From the NCBI GenBank assembly GCA_013399855.1, contig VXAY01000997.1, positions 39,898 to 103,897 on the forward strand: a DNA stretch of 64,000 bases. Reading direction: 5' to 3'. A program made the position numbers and the translations under genes. Every line of letters begins with the position of its first letter. Positions within the stretch are counted from its first letter, which is position 1. Positions 43,661-55,826 of the stretch are shown here, in pieces. The stretch is from Oxyruncus cristatus (Eukaryota; Chordata; Aves; Passeriformes; Cotingidae). The notes beneath the pieces are model-generated. The model did no database searches, was not told where the DNA came from, and saw only the letters and a program-made list of their open reading frames with translations.

Positions 43661-45179
43661 GCAGAGGGACGACCCACAGCTGGAGAGCTGGAGGGTTCCC
43701 CCTCCCTGTGCAATGACCTCTTGCACACCCAGATCCAAGTGTGTGCGTGGAGTGGCTGGGAAGGCCCCTCTGAGCAGGATTCACGCTGTCTGGAACTTGT
43801 GGGGCATCATCCCGAGGCCAGGTTAGGACAGAGGGGGCTCCATGACCCTGCCCGAGGCTGTGTGGTCCCTCACGTGGTTCCCTCTGCCTAAAATGTGCTT
43901 TGGTGATGATGTGGGTTATTTAACAGATCAATGCTTTCTCTCTTTGCCTCAGGGTCTGCCTCTTCCCACCGCCCCCTCCTATTAAAAATTCATTGTTTCT
44001 CCAAGATACTGTTGCTAGAGGGAGATGGGGAGAAATAAAGGAGGTTCTTGGAAAGGAGGAGAGAAAATATTTAATGGGAAGGGAATAGAGGAAAAATTGA
44101 AACCAAATATTGTCCCTCTCCCCCTTTTTTGCTGCCCTGGGTGCATCTGAGCACCTGCCAGGTCGCAGGGGCCCCAGTGTTCCCCAGAGGCTCAGGCAGG
44201 GTTGTGGGGGACCTGGGATGAGCCTGGGGGATGGGGATGCTCCTGTTCCTGCCTGGGGCTGAGGGACCCACAGGCTTCAGGGCTGGGAGCGTGGGGACGT
44301 GGTGGCTGTTTCACACAGCAGGCACAGGAGGGAAGAAGCAGCGATAACGTGGGCCTGGAGCGGGGCAGGGGATGCACCTGAGCTCCAGGGTCTGCCAGCC
44401 TTGGCATCTCCAGGAAAGCCTCCCCAAAACCTCTCTCACTCAGTTTTGGCCGCTGTTTCAGTCCAGGTGGATGAGAGGGTTCATTTGTAGGCTGGAAGAA
44501 TTGGGGTGGCCTTGATGGGCTGCACATGGTGGGACCAGCTCGTCTGACCCCGTGGCACCAGGAGCCTGGGCTGGGGCACAGAGGGGTCAGGCTGAGCTGC
44601 CCCTGGGCATGGCCCGTGGATGGACTGAGCAGGATTCAGGCAGGCTTGGGGAGGCCCTTCCCATCTTCAAAAGGCCTCCTGAGCCCGATCCCTGTGGTGC
44701 TCCTCACGGGCCAGGAGCAGCAGAGGTTTGCAGAGCAGAGCAGGGGAACCCGAGTGGCTCTGGCTGAGCATCCAAACTCCATCAGCCACATCTCCTGGGG
44801 GTGACACCTCACATTAGTGAGGGGGTTTGATTCCCCTCAGGGGCAGTGGGAGGTGTTGAGCTCAGTGCTGTGCCCTGGCTGCTGAGGAGCAAACCACGAG
44901 GGTGGTTGGTGCTTCTGACCTCTTTTTGCAGAGGGTCACCCAGTGTGACCTTCCCGGTGCTTGGGACAGCTGGACACCAACCCTTCGATATCGACGGAAT
45001 GAGCTATTTTTGTGGTTTTCCATTTAAATTGGAAGGAAAGTCCATCTGGTTCCCTTTGTACTGCCAGGGAGAAAAGGCTGTTCTCGGGTCAGCTTTCCAT
45101 GGGGCACCTCCTCGCTGGAGACCCAGGGGAGGCTGTGTGGCCAGGACCTCTGGCTGGTGCTGGGATGGAGCAGGGGTCG
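43661..45179. other. Non-coding, nothing recognised
   Basis: Contains an AT-rich patch near 43900-44110 and, at 44980-45080, a stretch whose plus-strand frame reads FDIDGMSYFCGFPFKLEGK; without splice sites or homology this is not called as coding. Confidence 0.4.
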
Positions 45180-45310
45180 CATAATTAGACACTAATTAGG
45201 GGTGGAAAACGAGCAGGACCCTGCAACTGCAAAGGGAAGGTGGAGTGACATAAATGAGATCGAAATTGTGACCTTTTTCAGGAAGCAGGAATATTAACTA
45301 CGTGTGACTG
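45180..45310. promoter_or_regulatory. AT-rich island, candidate regulatory element
   Basis: 'cgcataattagacactaatt' has two TAATTA-type cores 8 bases apart; then 'gacataaatgagatcgaaat' and 'gaatattaactacgtgtgac'. No repeat landmarks. Confidence 0.3.
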
Positions 45311-46391
45311 ATGGCGGGGGGGAATAATCCATCCTCAGTCCTCGTGCCCGGGGCCAACGTCGGAGCTGGAACCTCTGGTCTGCTCCCGAGGAATCACTGG
45401 ACATCCCTGCCAGCCATGGCCAGTGTGTCATCCCAGGAGTGACTGTGGAGGGTGGACCTTTCCCATCACCACTCCACGGAGCAGTTTCCTCTCTTACCTT
45501 CAGGGCGAGTTTTTTGCATCAAGCACCAGCATCGTGGCAAAGCAATTCCAGGCAAATCCCGCTGGGATTTGGCACCGCTGCCTCTTCCCCTGCCTTGCCC
45601 AGCCCTGCACCAACATCTGGCAACCTCTGGAAAGCCAGGCCCCGGTTGTTGGCTGTTGCAGTGACAAATGGGTTTGTGATCTGATGGGTCGGGCTCATCC
45701 ATCACCACACACCTCCCACCAAGGCTGCCAGGGGTTTTTTTCATGCCCTAAGGTTCCCTCTGGGTCAGGCTGTTGCTGCCCTGTGAGTTTTGGATCATCC
45801 CAGGCAGAGCCATCCCTGTCAGGGATCACTCCATGCTGGACTGGGATCCTGTCCATGCCGCCTCCATCATGTGCCACTGGAGCCTGGTGCAGCTGCCTCC
45901 ATCCCAGTGACTTCCCACCTTCCCAAGGCTCTTCAGAAACAGGTCTTTTCCCCTTGGTTTCATTTTTTCACAGCTCTTGTTATTATCTTATATCTTATTT
46001 CTCTCTCCATTTCTCTCCCTGAGGTCGTTTCTGGCTGTGCCCCCCCAGAAGCTGGGAGATGCCCTCTCCCTGCTGTGCTTCTGTGAGCAGGTGGAGCTGA
46101 AATTTTCCTCCTTCCCTGTCGGTTTTCCATGTTTTGCTCTTTTGGGGGCCTGTCACTGGGGGAGGGTTTCACCGAGGATTTCAGATGAGCAGCCCCTGAC
46201 ACCTCCTTGGTGATAACGTGTCACTTTTATTGCTCATATTCCAGTAACTAAAGGTCAAATGGAAGCTTGGCTGGCTGGGAAGTCTGACATTAATTACACT
46301 AATGAGCAAAACTCTCTGGCTTTACTGCTCCCTGCTCCTGGATGCCAGGGCACTGCAGTGCTGGCTGGATCCTGGGCACCATCAGGGGTGT
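45311..46391. other. Non-coding, nothing recognised
   Basis: Ordinary sequence; a minus-strand AATAAA (tttatt near 46226) is noted without an associated gene. Confidence 0.4.
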
Positions 46392-46668
46392 TGAGGGACT
46401 CCTGGAATGTCCTGAGTTGGAAGAGACCCCCAAGGATCATCCAGTCCAACTCCTGGCCCTGCCCAGCACAGCCCAACAATCCCCCCTATCCCTCAGAGCG
46501 TTGTCCAAACGCTCCTGGAGCTCTGGCAGCCTTGGGGCCGTGCCCACTGCCCTGGGGAGCCTGGTCAGTGCCAACCACCCTCTGGGGGAAGAACCTTTCC
46601 CTGAGATCCATCCCAGCCCCCCTGGCACAGCTCCAGCCCTTCCCTGGCTCCTGTCCCTGGTCCCAGGA
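46392..46668 (-). mobile_element. CR1 LINE 3' end, type B
   Basis: Minus-oriented: 'tgtcctgagttggaagagac', 'aaggatcatccagtccaact', 'caaacgctcctggagctctg', 'tccctgagatccatcccagc' to 'ctggctcctgtccctggtcc'. Confidence 0.92.
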
Positions 46669-49600
46669 CACACTGGTGACTCATATCTGACTTGCCCCCC
46701 ACCAGGACCCCCAGGTCCCTTCCTGCAGCTCTCTGGGATGAGCCCTGGATGTGCTGCCTTGCGCGGAGCAGTCGGTGTGCTCATCCCAAGGGATGCTCCT
46801 GCCTTGGAAGAGCTTGGCTCAGGCATCCTGGCCTGGTCCTCTGGAGGTACAAGTGTCTCTGCTGATTTCCAGCACACCTGCCTCTGTTTGGCTCTTGGCT
46901 TTGCTGCTGAATTTCTTCTTTGAGAGTCTCCCATGCACAGAACTGTCCCTGGGAACTTGCCCTCTCCTCCACGGTGGTCCCAGGTGGTACCCGGGGGGAG
47001 GGCACTCATCCCCTGGCTCCTCCACCGAGCAGCCTAGGGAAGAGTTTGAATACAGGTTTTAAGAATATATCCCTTAAAATACAAGGCACAGGGGCCAGAC
47101 AGTGGCAACTGCTCCGGTGGCACAAACGTGGGCAGAGCCAGGGAGCTGTGCTGGTGTGGGGGGTGGGACTGGAGGAGGTTTGAGCCACTTCACCCACGTG
47201 CTGGTGGGTCCCCTTTCACAGGGATTAAAGTGTATTTGCAGACAAAAACCCCGGAGGTAACCTGAAACAGAGGTTGCTAAGTGACACGGGAGCTGCCAAA
47301 AACAAATGCCAAGACCATCAGCTGAGCCCCTGATTGTTCCTGGGGCTGGGAATGACGGGGTCACGTAACGAGCCAAGCCCAGGTGGTCTCTAAAGTGAGC
47401 TTAAATTCCAGCATTCCCAATGCTCAGACAGGTCTGGAAGCAAAGCATCTCCACGCCTGGCTGCCTGCAGGGAGAGCAGGAGAGGCCGAGCAGTGCTGGA
47501 GCTGGGCACATTTGGCTTTACAGCAATTTGCTCTCAGCAGGTTTGCAGTAAACACATGGGTAGGACCAGCTTGCTGGAATTTGGTTGAAGTTTTGCTTTA
47601 CCCATCCCCAGAGCTGGAGCGTGGCCATCAGGAGCAGCAGCTGAGCTGCTCTGCTGGGACTGTGTTTAACCCCTGGGTGGTGACAGCCCTGAGCATCTCC
47701 CGTGGTGCCTCCTCCATCCCTCTTGGAACAGCGGAGCGGGTGAGGTCCCACACGTGGCACTGCTGTGGGAAACAAACCCACTCCCTTCCCAGTTATCACA
47801 CTGCTCAGGCCTGGGAGCAGCCCCACAGCAGCTGCCAGTGCCAGGTATGCCCAGTGCATCCTCTGTGGAGCTGGGATCCCTCTGGATCCCCTCTAGGCAA
47901 ACACAGTGTTTAGTACACACAGGATGCCAGTCCCACTCTGCAGTTGGTGGTGGTGCCACAAACCTGCCCCCACAGGTGCTGAGGGCAGGCCGGGCTGTTT
48001 CTGGGTCGTTTCCCCACAGCAGGGCTTGGTTTGGGTCGCTCGTGCTGTTTGAGGTATTGGGTGTGAGTTACTCCCACCCGTGTGTGCCTCAGCCCCCTGT
48101 GCTGAGGGGAGGTGATCCTGCCCGTGCTCCTGGGCTTTTCCCATCCTTCTGCCAGCCCTGGAGAACTCCCTGTCCCTGTTGTCCCAGTCCTGCCTCCTGC
48201 CATGGCCTCCAGCCTGGAGAGGTTGGTGCATCCCCTGGTTCCACCTGCAGACTCCAGCACGTCCTTGGCAGGAGATTTTGGTTGTTAATGGGGGGGTTAG
48301 TGCTGCTCCTTTGGTGGGTGAATCCCTGCTGGAGTTCTGTGCATCCCACGTGGAGAGTGTGTTTGCACCCCTGCCCCTGCCTGCGGAGCAGGGCTCAGAG
48401 TGTCACGGTGACACTGGGACCTTCTGGGAGCTGGAAATGGGTGTTTGGCCTCCCCAGGGAGGAGTCTGGGTCACTCAGGCAGTGTGGACAAGAGGAAGGT
48501 TTTCTGGAGCAGGGAATGAGCGGGGATTGTTGAAGTCCTGATACCTCACACCCCCAGGGGCTGTGCAGGACCCCCGGCTTGGGGGTGGCAGGGAAGTGGA
48601 ACCCTCCACGTGATATCTGCTCAGCTGAGACTGAGCTGGTGGGTGTTGGAGGGATCCCTCTGACTTTGGCTTTGGGGTAGTGATGCTTTCCTGGAGGAAT
48701 TTTAGCTTTTCCAGAGTGCTGTGTGCTGTCAGTTCTCCAGGAACCCCAAAACTGAGGTTTCCCCCATCCGTGGGTGGTGCTGGAGCTCTCAGGAGCACAC
48801 GGGGATGGGAAGCACCTATCCTTCTGGGACCAGCTCACGGCTCCAGGGATGTCCCTAAGGGGGTGTGAGCCCTGTGCCCCCAGGTCTGGCTGCCCTGCAG
48901 AGCTGGCTCCTCATTCCTCCACCATTCCCAGCAAATCCCTGCCTTGGAAAGCTCCTTTGGCTCGGGCTCCAAAGCCTCTCTCAGCAGGAATTATCTTCCC
49001 TGGCTGCTGCTGCTGCCCCTGGGGCAGAGACAGAGCAGGGGCAGAGACAAGTGGGGACCTGGAGTTGGGTCTTGAGGGGACAGAGGAGCTGCTGAGCCGG
49101 AGCAGCAGCGCCTGTGTGTGGGTGAGGCTGAGTCTGGGATATCTGTGGGTTGTTAACTGGGAGGAGCTGGATTTCCCTCCAGAAGCAGCTCCTTAAATTC
49201 CCTCTTTCTTTGTTACAGGCAAGTTAAGCTTGATCCACAGAGCTCTAAATGCTGTAGTAAAACTGTAGCAGACCATTTCCCCATAGGGTGGTGTTCAGCA
49301 TCTGCTGCAGAAGAGTTGGGAGCATCTCTCCACCCCACAAAGTGCCCAGGGGGTGGACACGGGAGGGGGAGTCTGGCCAGTGGCACTTCTGCTTCCAAAT
49401 TTGGGTTGAATCCCCCCAAATGAGAGGGCTCCTGAGGAGCTAGTGGGTGCCATCTCCTCCTGAAATCCCCACACGTGATTCCCAAAGAGCATGTCCTCTT
49501 CCTTCCCTCACTCCATCCAGAGCTGTCCGTGGCAGTGCTGGGCTCAGACTCTCTCCTGGTTCCAGGAGGATCCTTCAGGGTACAAAGTGATGTATAATTT

Positions 49601-49860
49601 TATATTTATTCATTTATATATTAAAAAAAACCCAGGCAAGCTGCAATGATCAGTCACCCATCAGGCTGGAGCAGCGCTAAGGAGGCTTCCCCTCTTTGGG
49701 AGGTGTCCGTGTGCCACACCCTTGGGCTTTGAGGGGATTTATTTGGGATTTCTCTGCTGGACGCTGGGGAAAGGTGATTCACAGTCATGTCCTTGTGCTG
49801 TTCTGTCCAGAGGAGCCAAGGCTGGACCCTTTGCCATGTAACCCCCCCCGGTCTCCGCAG
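46669..49860. other. Non-coding, nothing recognised
   Basis: About 3.2 kb without repeat landmarks. Frames of up to 259 codons occur on the plus strand near 47754-48533 but are low-complexity and lack splice or promoter context. An AT-rich patch lies at 49585-49630. Confidence 0.45.
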
Positions 49861-49908
49861 ATGTCTCAGCAGACCCCGATGTCAGCGCGGCCCCGGACCT
49901 GCAGAACG
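49861..49908 (+). other. Possible orphan exon, 48 bases
   Basis: A pyrimidine-rich acceptor ('ccccccccggtctccgcag') is followed by 48 CpG-containing bases and a consensus donor (acg|gtgagc). Read in one frame it gives VSADPDVSAAPDLQN. It could be a 5' untranslated exon of LINGO3 or of a non-coding transcript, or chance. Confidence 0.2.
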
Positions 49909-52560
49909 GTGAGCGCTGGGGGGGCTGGGGGGATCAGCATCACCCCTACCCTTACACCCCCCGGGGCTGGGACACTTGAAATCCAGCTCATTTCTAGCTC
50001 CTGGCCATCCCTGCCCGGTGGCATTACCCCCTCCTTGTCCCCGCTGTCCTTTGCAGGGGGAGCACTGGGCGCCACCGAGCCAGAGGTTCGTCCCATGCAA
50101 AAAACTCCAGCCTGGTGCCACGGCCCCAAAATGAGCAAGAAATAACTCAAGTGGGGCTGTGCTGTGAAGCTCAGGGGGGTTGAGCTCTGGTACTTGCCCT
50201 GAGGTTGGTGGTAGGCAGCAGTGGGGTCCCCAGCCTTGGCCGTGTCAGGGCTGCATGTGCAGCATCAGTTTGAGGAGCAGTGGTTGGGGATTTGAGGGGG
50301 TTTCAGGGGATTTGGGAGCCCACCACCTCCACACCGGGGCTCTGGAGGCTTTGCCCTGGCTCTGCTGTCAAGGTGCTGGACAGGGAGTTCAACCATGCAG
50401 CCCTGCCATCCCCCTCCCCTCCCACCACGGAGAATTCTGACTTTTTGGGAGCCTCCTGGGGCTGCACATGGGAAAGGAGCTGCTCTCCTGGTCCCACAGC
50501 CCCCGCTGATCCCCCGGAGCTGTGGAGCTGGGGACTGACGCCAGCGTGTCTCGCTCCAAATGTCACCACTCGCTGCTTTCTGCAGCCTGGGGGAGTTGTG
50601 GGGGAGGCACAGCTGGACCCCCCCGGGGCTCCACTGCTCCCCCCCCCGAAATCTGAGCAGCGAGGCCAGGAGGGATCCGTGCTCTGCAGGGCTCAGGGAA
50701 GGCTGGGATGACTCCCCCGTCCCCCTCCCGTCTCGGGGGTTATTCCAGGGGGATTTGCACAGGCAGGACGGGGATGGATTGGGATGTCAGGCGTTATCTC
50801 GCCCTGTAATGGCATTTTGCTTTCGCTGCTTCCATGATCATAATTGGGATGGCAATAAAATTTCCAATGCAGCAGCTGGAGACAGGGCTTAAAAACTGCA
50901 GCCAGCCCAGCACTGATGCTGAGCAGAGCTGGGAGGTGGAGGGAGGGCTGTCACTCCACGCTCCTCTTGCCTGGAATTCCCACTCCAAGCAGAGTTCGGG
51001 GCTCCTGCTCTGCCCCCCCTGGCTCCCCAGAGCTTTGCCTGGTTTTCCTGTGGAGAGCTCCGAGCTGGTTTTCCCGTGGAGAGCTGAGCAGTCCTGCCAG
51101 GACCGGGTTGTTTTCCACCCACAGCTGCCTCTCCCTGCTGTCCTCGGAGCAGGCAGCTGCCTGTCAGTCTGGCCTGTCAGTCTGTCCATCTGCCCACAAG
51201 TCCAGTCGAATTAAAGCCTCGGGGATGATGGATCACCCTCGTGAGGCGTGGAGGCACCCGGGGACTCCAGGCTCCCTCTTCAGAGGAAAGCTGGGCTCCC
51301 TGGCATGCCAGGCACCCCTGCCATGGGTGATGGCACCCCATGGGGCTGAGCCCTCAGGAACAGGGTCCTTCCAGAGGGCCAAACCTGGAAAGGGCTGTTG
51401 TTTTATCCGTGGGCCTCAGAGAGGCTCAGAGCAGCGCCTGGTACACGGTGGGTGCCACCGTGGTTCAGGTAAGGGACTGGGAGGAGATTCTGCCACCAAA
51501 GGTCCAGCCCTGGCAGCAAGTGGCAGCGCCCATGGCATGATGTATGTGCCAGCCCCACGAGGGGCTCACGCTGAGCTCAGTGAAGGGCCTGAGCTAACGA
51601 GGGCCGGCACGGCCGGCCGGGCACACAGACGAGGTCGTTCGCTGGGGCAAAGCCCGTGGGAGGCAGCTGGCACTCCCAGTGCCATGAAGTCATCATCCAG
51701 CAGCATGGGAGGGCTCTGCTGGGCAGACTGGGCAGGGCTGGGCCGGGGCTGGGCTGGGGGTGGCTGCACGTGTGCCATTCCGAGCGCTTCGCACGCCCCC
51801 GAGCAGCGTCATCCATCAGCCTCCTGAAAGGTGGCTAATTACAGCGTATGCTTTGCTGTTCCCACTATTAATCATCCTGCTCCAGCACTTCATTTATTCT
51901 GGAGCTTCCTGGCTGGGAGCAGCAAAGGCACAGGGTCCCTCCGTGAGATGAGGTGGCACCTTCTCCCCGCTGCTCAAGAGCCCCTCTGAGTGATGTGTCA
52001 CCCCCAAGCATTTCGGGACACTGTGGGGTGTCCCCAGCACAGCCTGTGCTCTGCCTGGGGATGTCCTGGTTGGCCAGGCTCTGACATGTTCCCTCCATCC
52101 CTTTCCAATCATTCCATCCACGTTGGATTCAGTGCTCTCCTGCCCCCAGGTTTTGCTCCCGGGGTGCTGCTCCCAGGCTGTGTTTTGGTGAGTGATGAGC
52201 TGGTTAAACAGGAGGCAGGAGGGGGAGGCAGCTGCAGGGGAAGGAGCAAATTCCCCTCTTTCATTTAATGGTCTTTATTTGTGTCTCTGTGGGGGCAGCA
52301 GCCCTTGGCAGGAGCGTGGCCCTGTTTTCCAAGATCCTCTGCTTGTAGCTGGGATGTGCCTGTGCCCGACTGTCCCATCTGTGCTGCCAGGGCTGTGGTG
52401 GGCTCATGGTCTGTAAATCTCTCAGCAGCGCTGTGCTGAGGGCTCTAAAACTGAGATGGCAGGAGGACAGTTCCCAGGGGCTCAGGTTCCCCATCCCTAC
52501 CCATGGGCTGGGAAGAAACCTGAATGTGGGCAAACCTTGGGCTCCAGATAAGTTTGGATG
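49909..52560. other. Non-coding; two AT-rich islands
   Basis: 50800-50890 ('ccatgatcataattgggatg', 'gcaataaaatttccaatgc') and 51830-51910 ('ggtggctaattacagcgtat', 'cccactattaatcatcctgc') stand out by composition and homeodomain-like words. A 26-base tandem duplication around 'ggttttcctgtggagagctc' lies at 51040-51090. No gene is supported. Confidence 0.4.
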
Positions 52561-52710
52561 GGCATCTTTTGGCTTGGATGGGGACCTGTTGGCTCAGATG
52601 GGGACCTGTTGGCTCAGATGGGGATCTGTTGGCTCAGATGGGGACCTTTAGGCTTAGATGGGGATCTTTAGGCTTGGATGGGGACCCTTAGGCTTGGATG
52701 GGGACCCTTA
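52561..52710. repeat. 20-bp minisatellite
   Basis: Units of the type 'ttggctcagatggggacctg' and the variant 'taggcttggatggggaccct', exactly 20 bases, about seven units before the unique sequence 'caaagggctgtgtcctccct'. Confidence 0.92.
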
Positions 52711-52875
52711 CAAAGGGCTGTGTCCTCCCTTTGGTGGGAGAGGAGGANGGGGACCTGTTGGCTCAGATGGGGACCTTTAGGCTTAGATGGGGATCTTTAG
52801 GCTTGGATGGGGACCCTTAGGCTTGGATGGGGACCCTTACAAAGGGCTGTGTCCTCCCTTTGGTGGGAGAGGAGG
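52626..52875. repeat. Exact 122-base duplication around a single N
   Basis: 52626-52747 is identical to 52754-52875 (offset 128), covering five minisatellite units and the unique 'caaagggctgtgtcctccct' segment. The only N outside the large gap sits at 52748, between the copies. This is the expected signature of two overlapping contig ends joined without collapsing. Confidence 0.85.
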
Positions 52876-55614
52876 AAGGTGGTTTCACAGTGGGGGCCCC
52901 CTGGACTGGGACATCAGCTCGTTGCTGGGTGGGTGCTCAGGGACAAGGACACCCTGGGGGCTGTGGCCAGGAACTGGTGCTGGTGGCAGACTGGGGTGGT
53001 CCTGGGGGTACGGGCTGTCAGCCCACATTTGCCTTCCAGACCCTCTTCATCCTGCCCGGGATATTAAAGGGCTTCTGCAAATTCCAAGTTCTCACTGTGC
53101 AGAAAGGACTTGGCTGGGAATCCTCACCAAAACAATCCCTGGTGTCCATCTGGGGACCAGTTCCCCTGCAGCATTGCTGATGTGGAGCAAAGGGTTTGGG
53201 GCTGCAGTTGAAGAGGGGCAGTCGAGCTCAGCCTTTGCTCCTGTGTGGTCCAGCAGGTGCTGAAGCTGTTGAGCTCCAAGTCAGGTTTAGTCTCAGCCAC
53301 CATTTCCCAGCAGCAGATCCAGGTCTGAGTGGTGGTTCAGTCCAGCTGCCTGGGTGGAAATAAGTCCAGCACTCACTTGTCCAGCTCCCCCTTCCCTCCT
53401 TTTAGAGGAGTTAGTCACCTTGGAAGAGAAATAAAGATGCTTCTGGAATATTAAAGACCTCCCCAAAGCCCCTGCTGCTGATGAGTGGCTCCTGCACCCC
53501 GTGCCTGGTACACGCAGTGACCTTTCAGAAATGTTGTATGTTGTGGTCGTATCTAAATGTCTTCTCTCCTGGGAGCATCTTGTGGAGATAGAGATTCAGA
53601 CACGATGTCTATCAAGAAGAAAAGCAGATTGTGGCCAATCTGTGGCTGCCTGCACAGTATTGCCTGGGCCACGTGCTCAGGAATCATAAGGTTGTCTCTA
53701 AAAATAAGCAGTGGCTTCTTTGGAGTCGTCTCCTTGGTGTCTCAGCTCATTAGGGGATCCTCGTTCCCGGGTTTTCGCGGCGCTTTGCGAGGGCTGGGAG
53801 TTTCCACGGGGGAGGGAAGTGGAGAGTGGGGTGTCCTGTGGCCTCGGGGTGGGATCCTGGGGGGGGAAGATGGCTCCATGAAGGCACCAGCCGTGGAGTT
53901 TGCGGCCTGGGAAGGTAGATCCTGCCGAGCTGGGAGCTGGCGCAGCCGCTGCTCCGGCCCCGAGACCTGGGGCTGCCGAGCAGGAGGAGCTGCAGGAGCT
54001 GCAGCAGCTGCCAGTCACCAAAATAACTCCCTTCTGGAGAAGCTTTTCATGTTCTCAAGCCCTTAAGTCATGCCTGGGGACGCTCTGCAGTGACCCAGCA
54101 GAGCCTGTCTCCTGCACACACGGCTCCCTTCACGCTTTCTCTCCCCGTTTTTGCACATTGTCAGGAAAATCTGTTGCTGTTTGAGCAGCCTCGAGAGGGA
54201 CATGAGGGGGACCATGGTCCCAGCCCCACTGCTGGGCTCTGACATGGCTGTTGGGGACAGTCACTTGGACAATCACCTGGTGCCCTGAGGACCCTCAGGC
54301 CAGTCACCAGGTCCTGCAGGGTGGGGGGACCCACCACAGAGACCCTGCTGGATGGGGGACCACAGAGACCCTGCTGGGTGCCCCCCAAGCCCTGAGGTTG
54401 CCCCAGTGCCCTCAGCTGTCCCTCCGTTCCCCCAGCTGTGCCCTCCTGCCTGCCCAGCCCGGCTCTGCTGGCACAGGGACTGACCCAGAAAAAACCACAC
54501 CGAGAGCGGCAGAGCCCGGAGAATTTGTTTCCCAGCCAGCCTCTGATGGGATTTAGGAATAACTCTCTACCGGATAATTCTCCATTAGGTCTGGTGATTG
54601 ATTTTCTTCCTTCTTACCCCCAGCTCTCTCCTCCTCTCCCCGTTTCAGCTGCATTATTCTCATGCTTGGTTTGCTAATTGCCTGATCACCAGAGCCTGGC
54701 GTGGGCACAGCCCTGGCCTGCTTTGACCCTCAGAGTTCCCTGCCTTTTTGTTTATGTCTCAGCTCTGATTTAATCTCCTCCACGCCCCAGAATAAGCTGG
54801 GATGTTTCTGCTGCCCAGCACGGAGGGAGGAACCTGCTGGTGTCACCTCAGGAGCCAGGGAAGGTCCTAGGGGTGCACCCGCAGCTCCTCCCCGTCACCT
54901 CCATCCTCTCCATCCCCCCCCATCTTTTCTGGGGTTTTTCCAAGCTCAGGGTGGCCACAAACCCACTGGTTTTGCAGACTCGAGGTAAAAATAAATCAAA
55001 TAAAATAGAATAAACCTGCAGGAGCCACAGGTTTGGTTTTGGGGGTGGCCCAGGTCACCTTTGGTCCTCATTTCAGTGTCTCTGCCATGAGCTGCAGCAG
55101 TGGCTGGAAAAGTGTGGTTTGGATCCCTGGCTTCACATTTGGGCATAAAACTGCTCTGTCAGGTCTAAAAAAGACCCAAAAGTCCCCCCAGGGATCCCCA
55201 TCAGCCCGTGGTGCCACAGGTCAACGTTGGTGGCATCACCACCAAGAGCTGAGCACGGAGCAGACTCCCTGGGGACCCTGTTTTGCTGCCTTCTCAGCCC
55301 CCAAACCACATGGGGGGCTTTGTTTTTGCTGGCTGTTGCAAGGTGTCATTGAGGGCTCCAGGTTTCCTGGCAGGGAGGAAGGAGCAGACATCTGGACAGG
55401 CTTTGGCACAGGGCTGGAAACTCCTGGTCCAGTCTCCAGGAGCTCTATCCTGGGGCAGCTCTGGCTGCCCTGAGCCCTGGGCCAAGTGTGCAGAGCCTCT
55501 GGCACCCACCTCTGGCAGTGCTTGGCATCAGGGGGCCCATCCTCTGCCCCCAACCCCTGCCAGCAGCTCCAGGAGCTTGGAGTCCCAGGCGAGCCATCAA
55601 GCCCACTCGGTGCA
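52876..55614. other. Non-coding, nothing recognised
   Basis: No CR1 landmarks. AT-richer patches lie at 53420-53460, 53690-53760 and 54540-54690. A 30-base tandem duplication ('accacagagaccctgctgg') lies near 54330-54385. No gene is supported. Confidence 0.45.
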
Positions 55615-55826
55615 GCTCTACTCCTATTCCTACTCCTATTCCTACTCCTACTCCTATTCCTACTCCTACTCCTATTCCTAGTCCTATTCCTACTTCTGCT
55701 CCTATTCCTACTCCTGCTCCTACTCCTGCTCCTATTCCTACTCCTATTCCTACTCCTATTCCTACTCCTATTCCTATTCCTACTCCTACTCCTATTCCTA
55801 CTCCTGCTCCTACTCCTATTCCTGGT
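55615..55826. repeat. Hexanucleotide/12-mer satellite (ctcctattccta)
   Basis: About 35 units of 'tcctac', 'tcctat' and 'tcctgc', often paired as 12-mers. The plus strand has essentially no G except in rare variants, so one strand is pyrimidine-plus-A. Both strands stay open because the unit is a multiple of three: the plus strand reads Pro-Thr-Pro-Ile and the minus strand Gly-Val-Gly-Ile; neither is a gene. Confidence 0.95.

Noticed and set aside
47754..48533. 259-codon plus-strand frame
   Set aside because: Low-complexity sequence without homology, conserved motifs or splice and promoter context.
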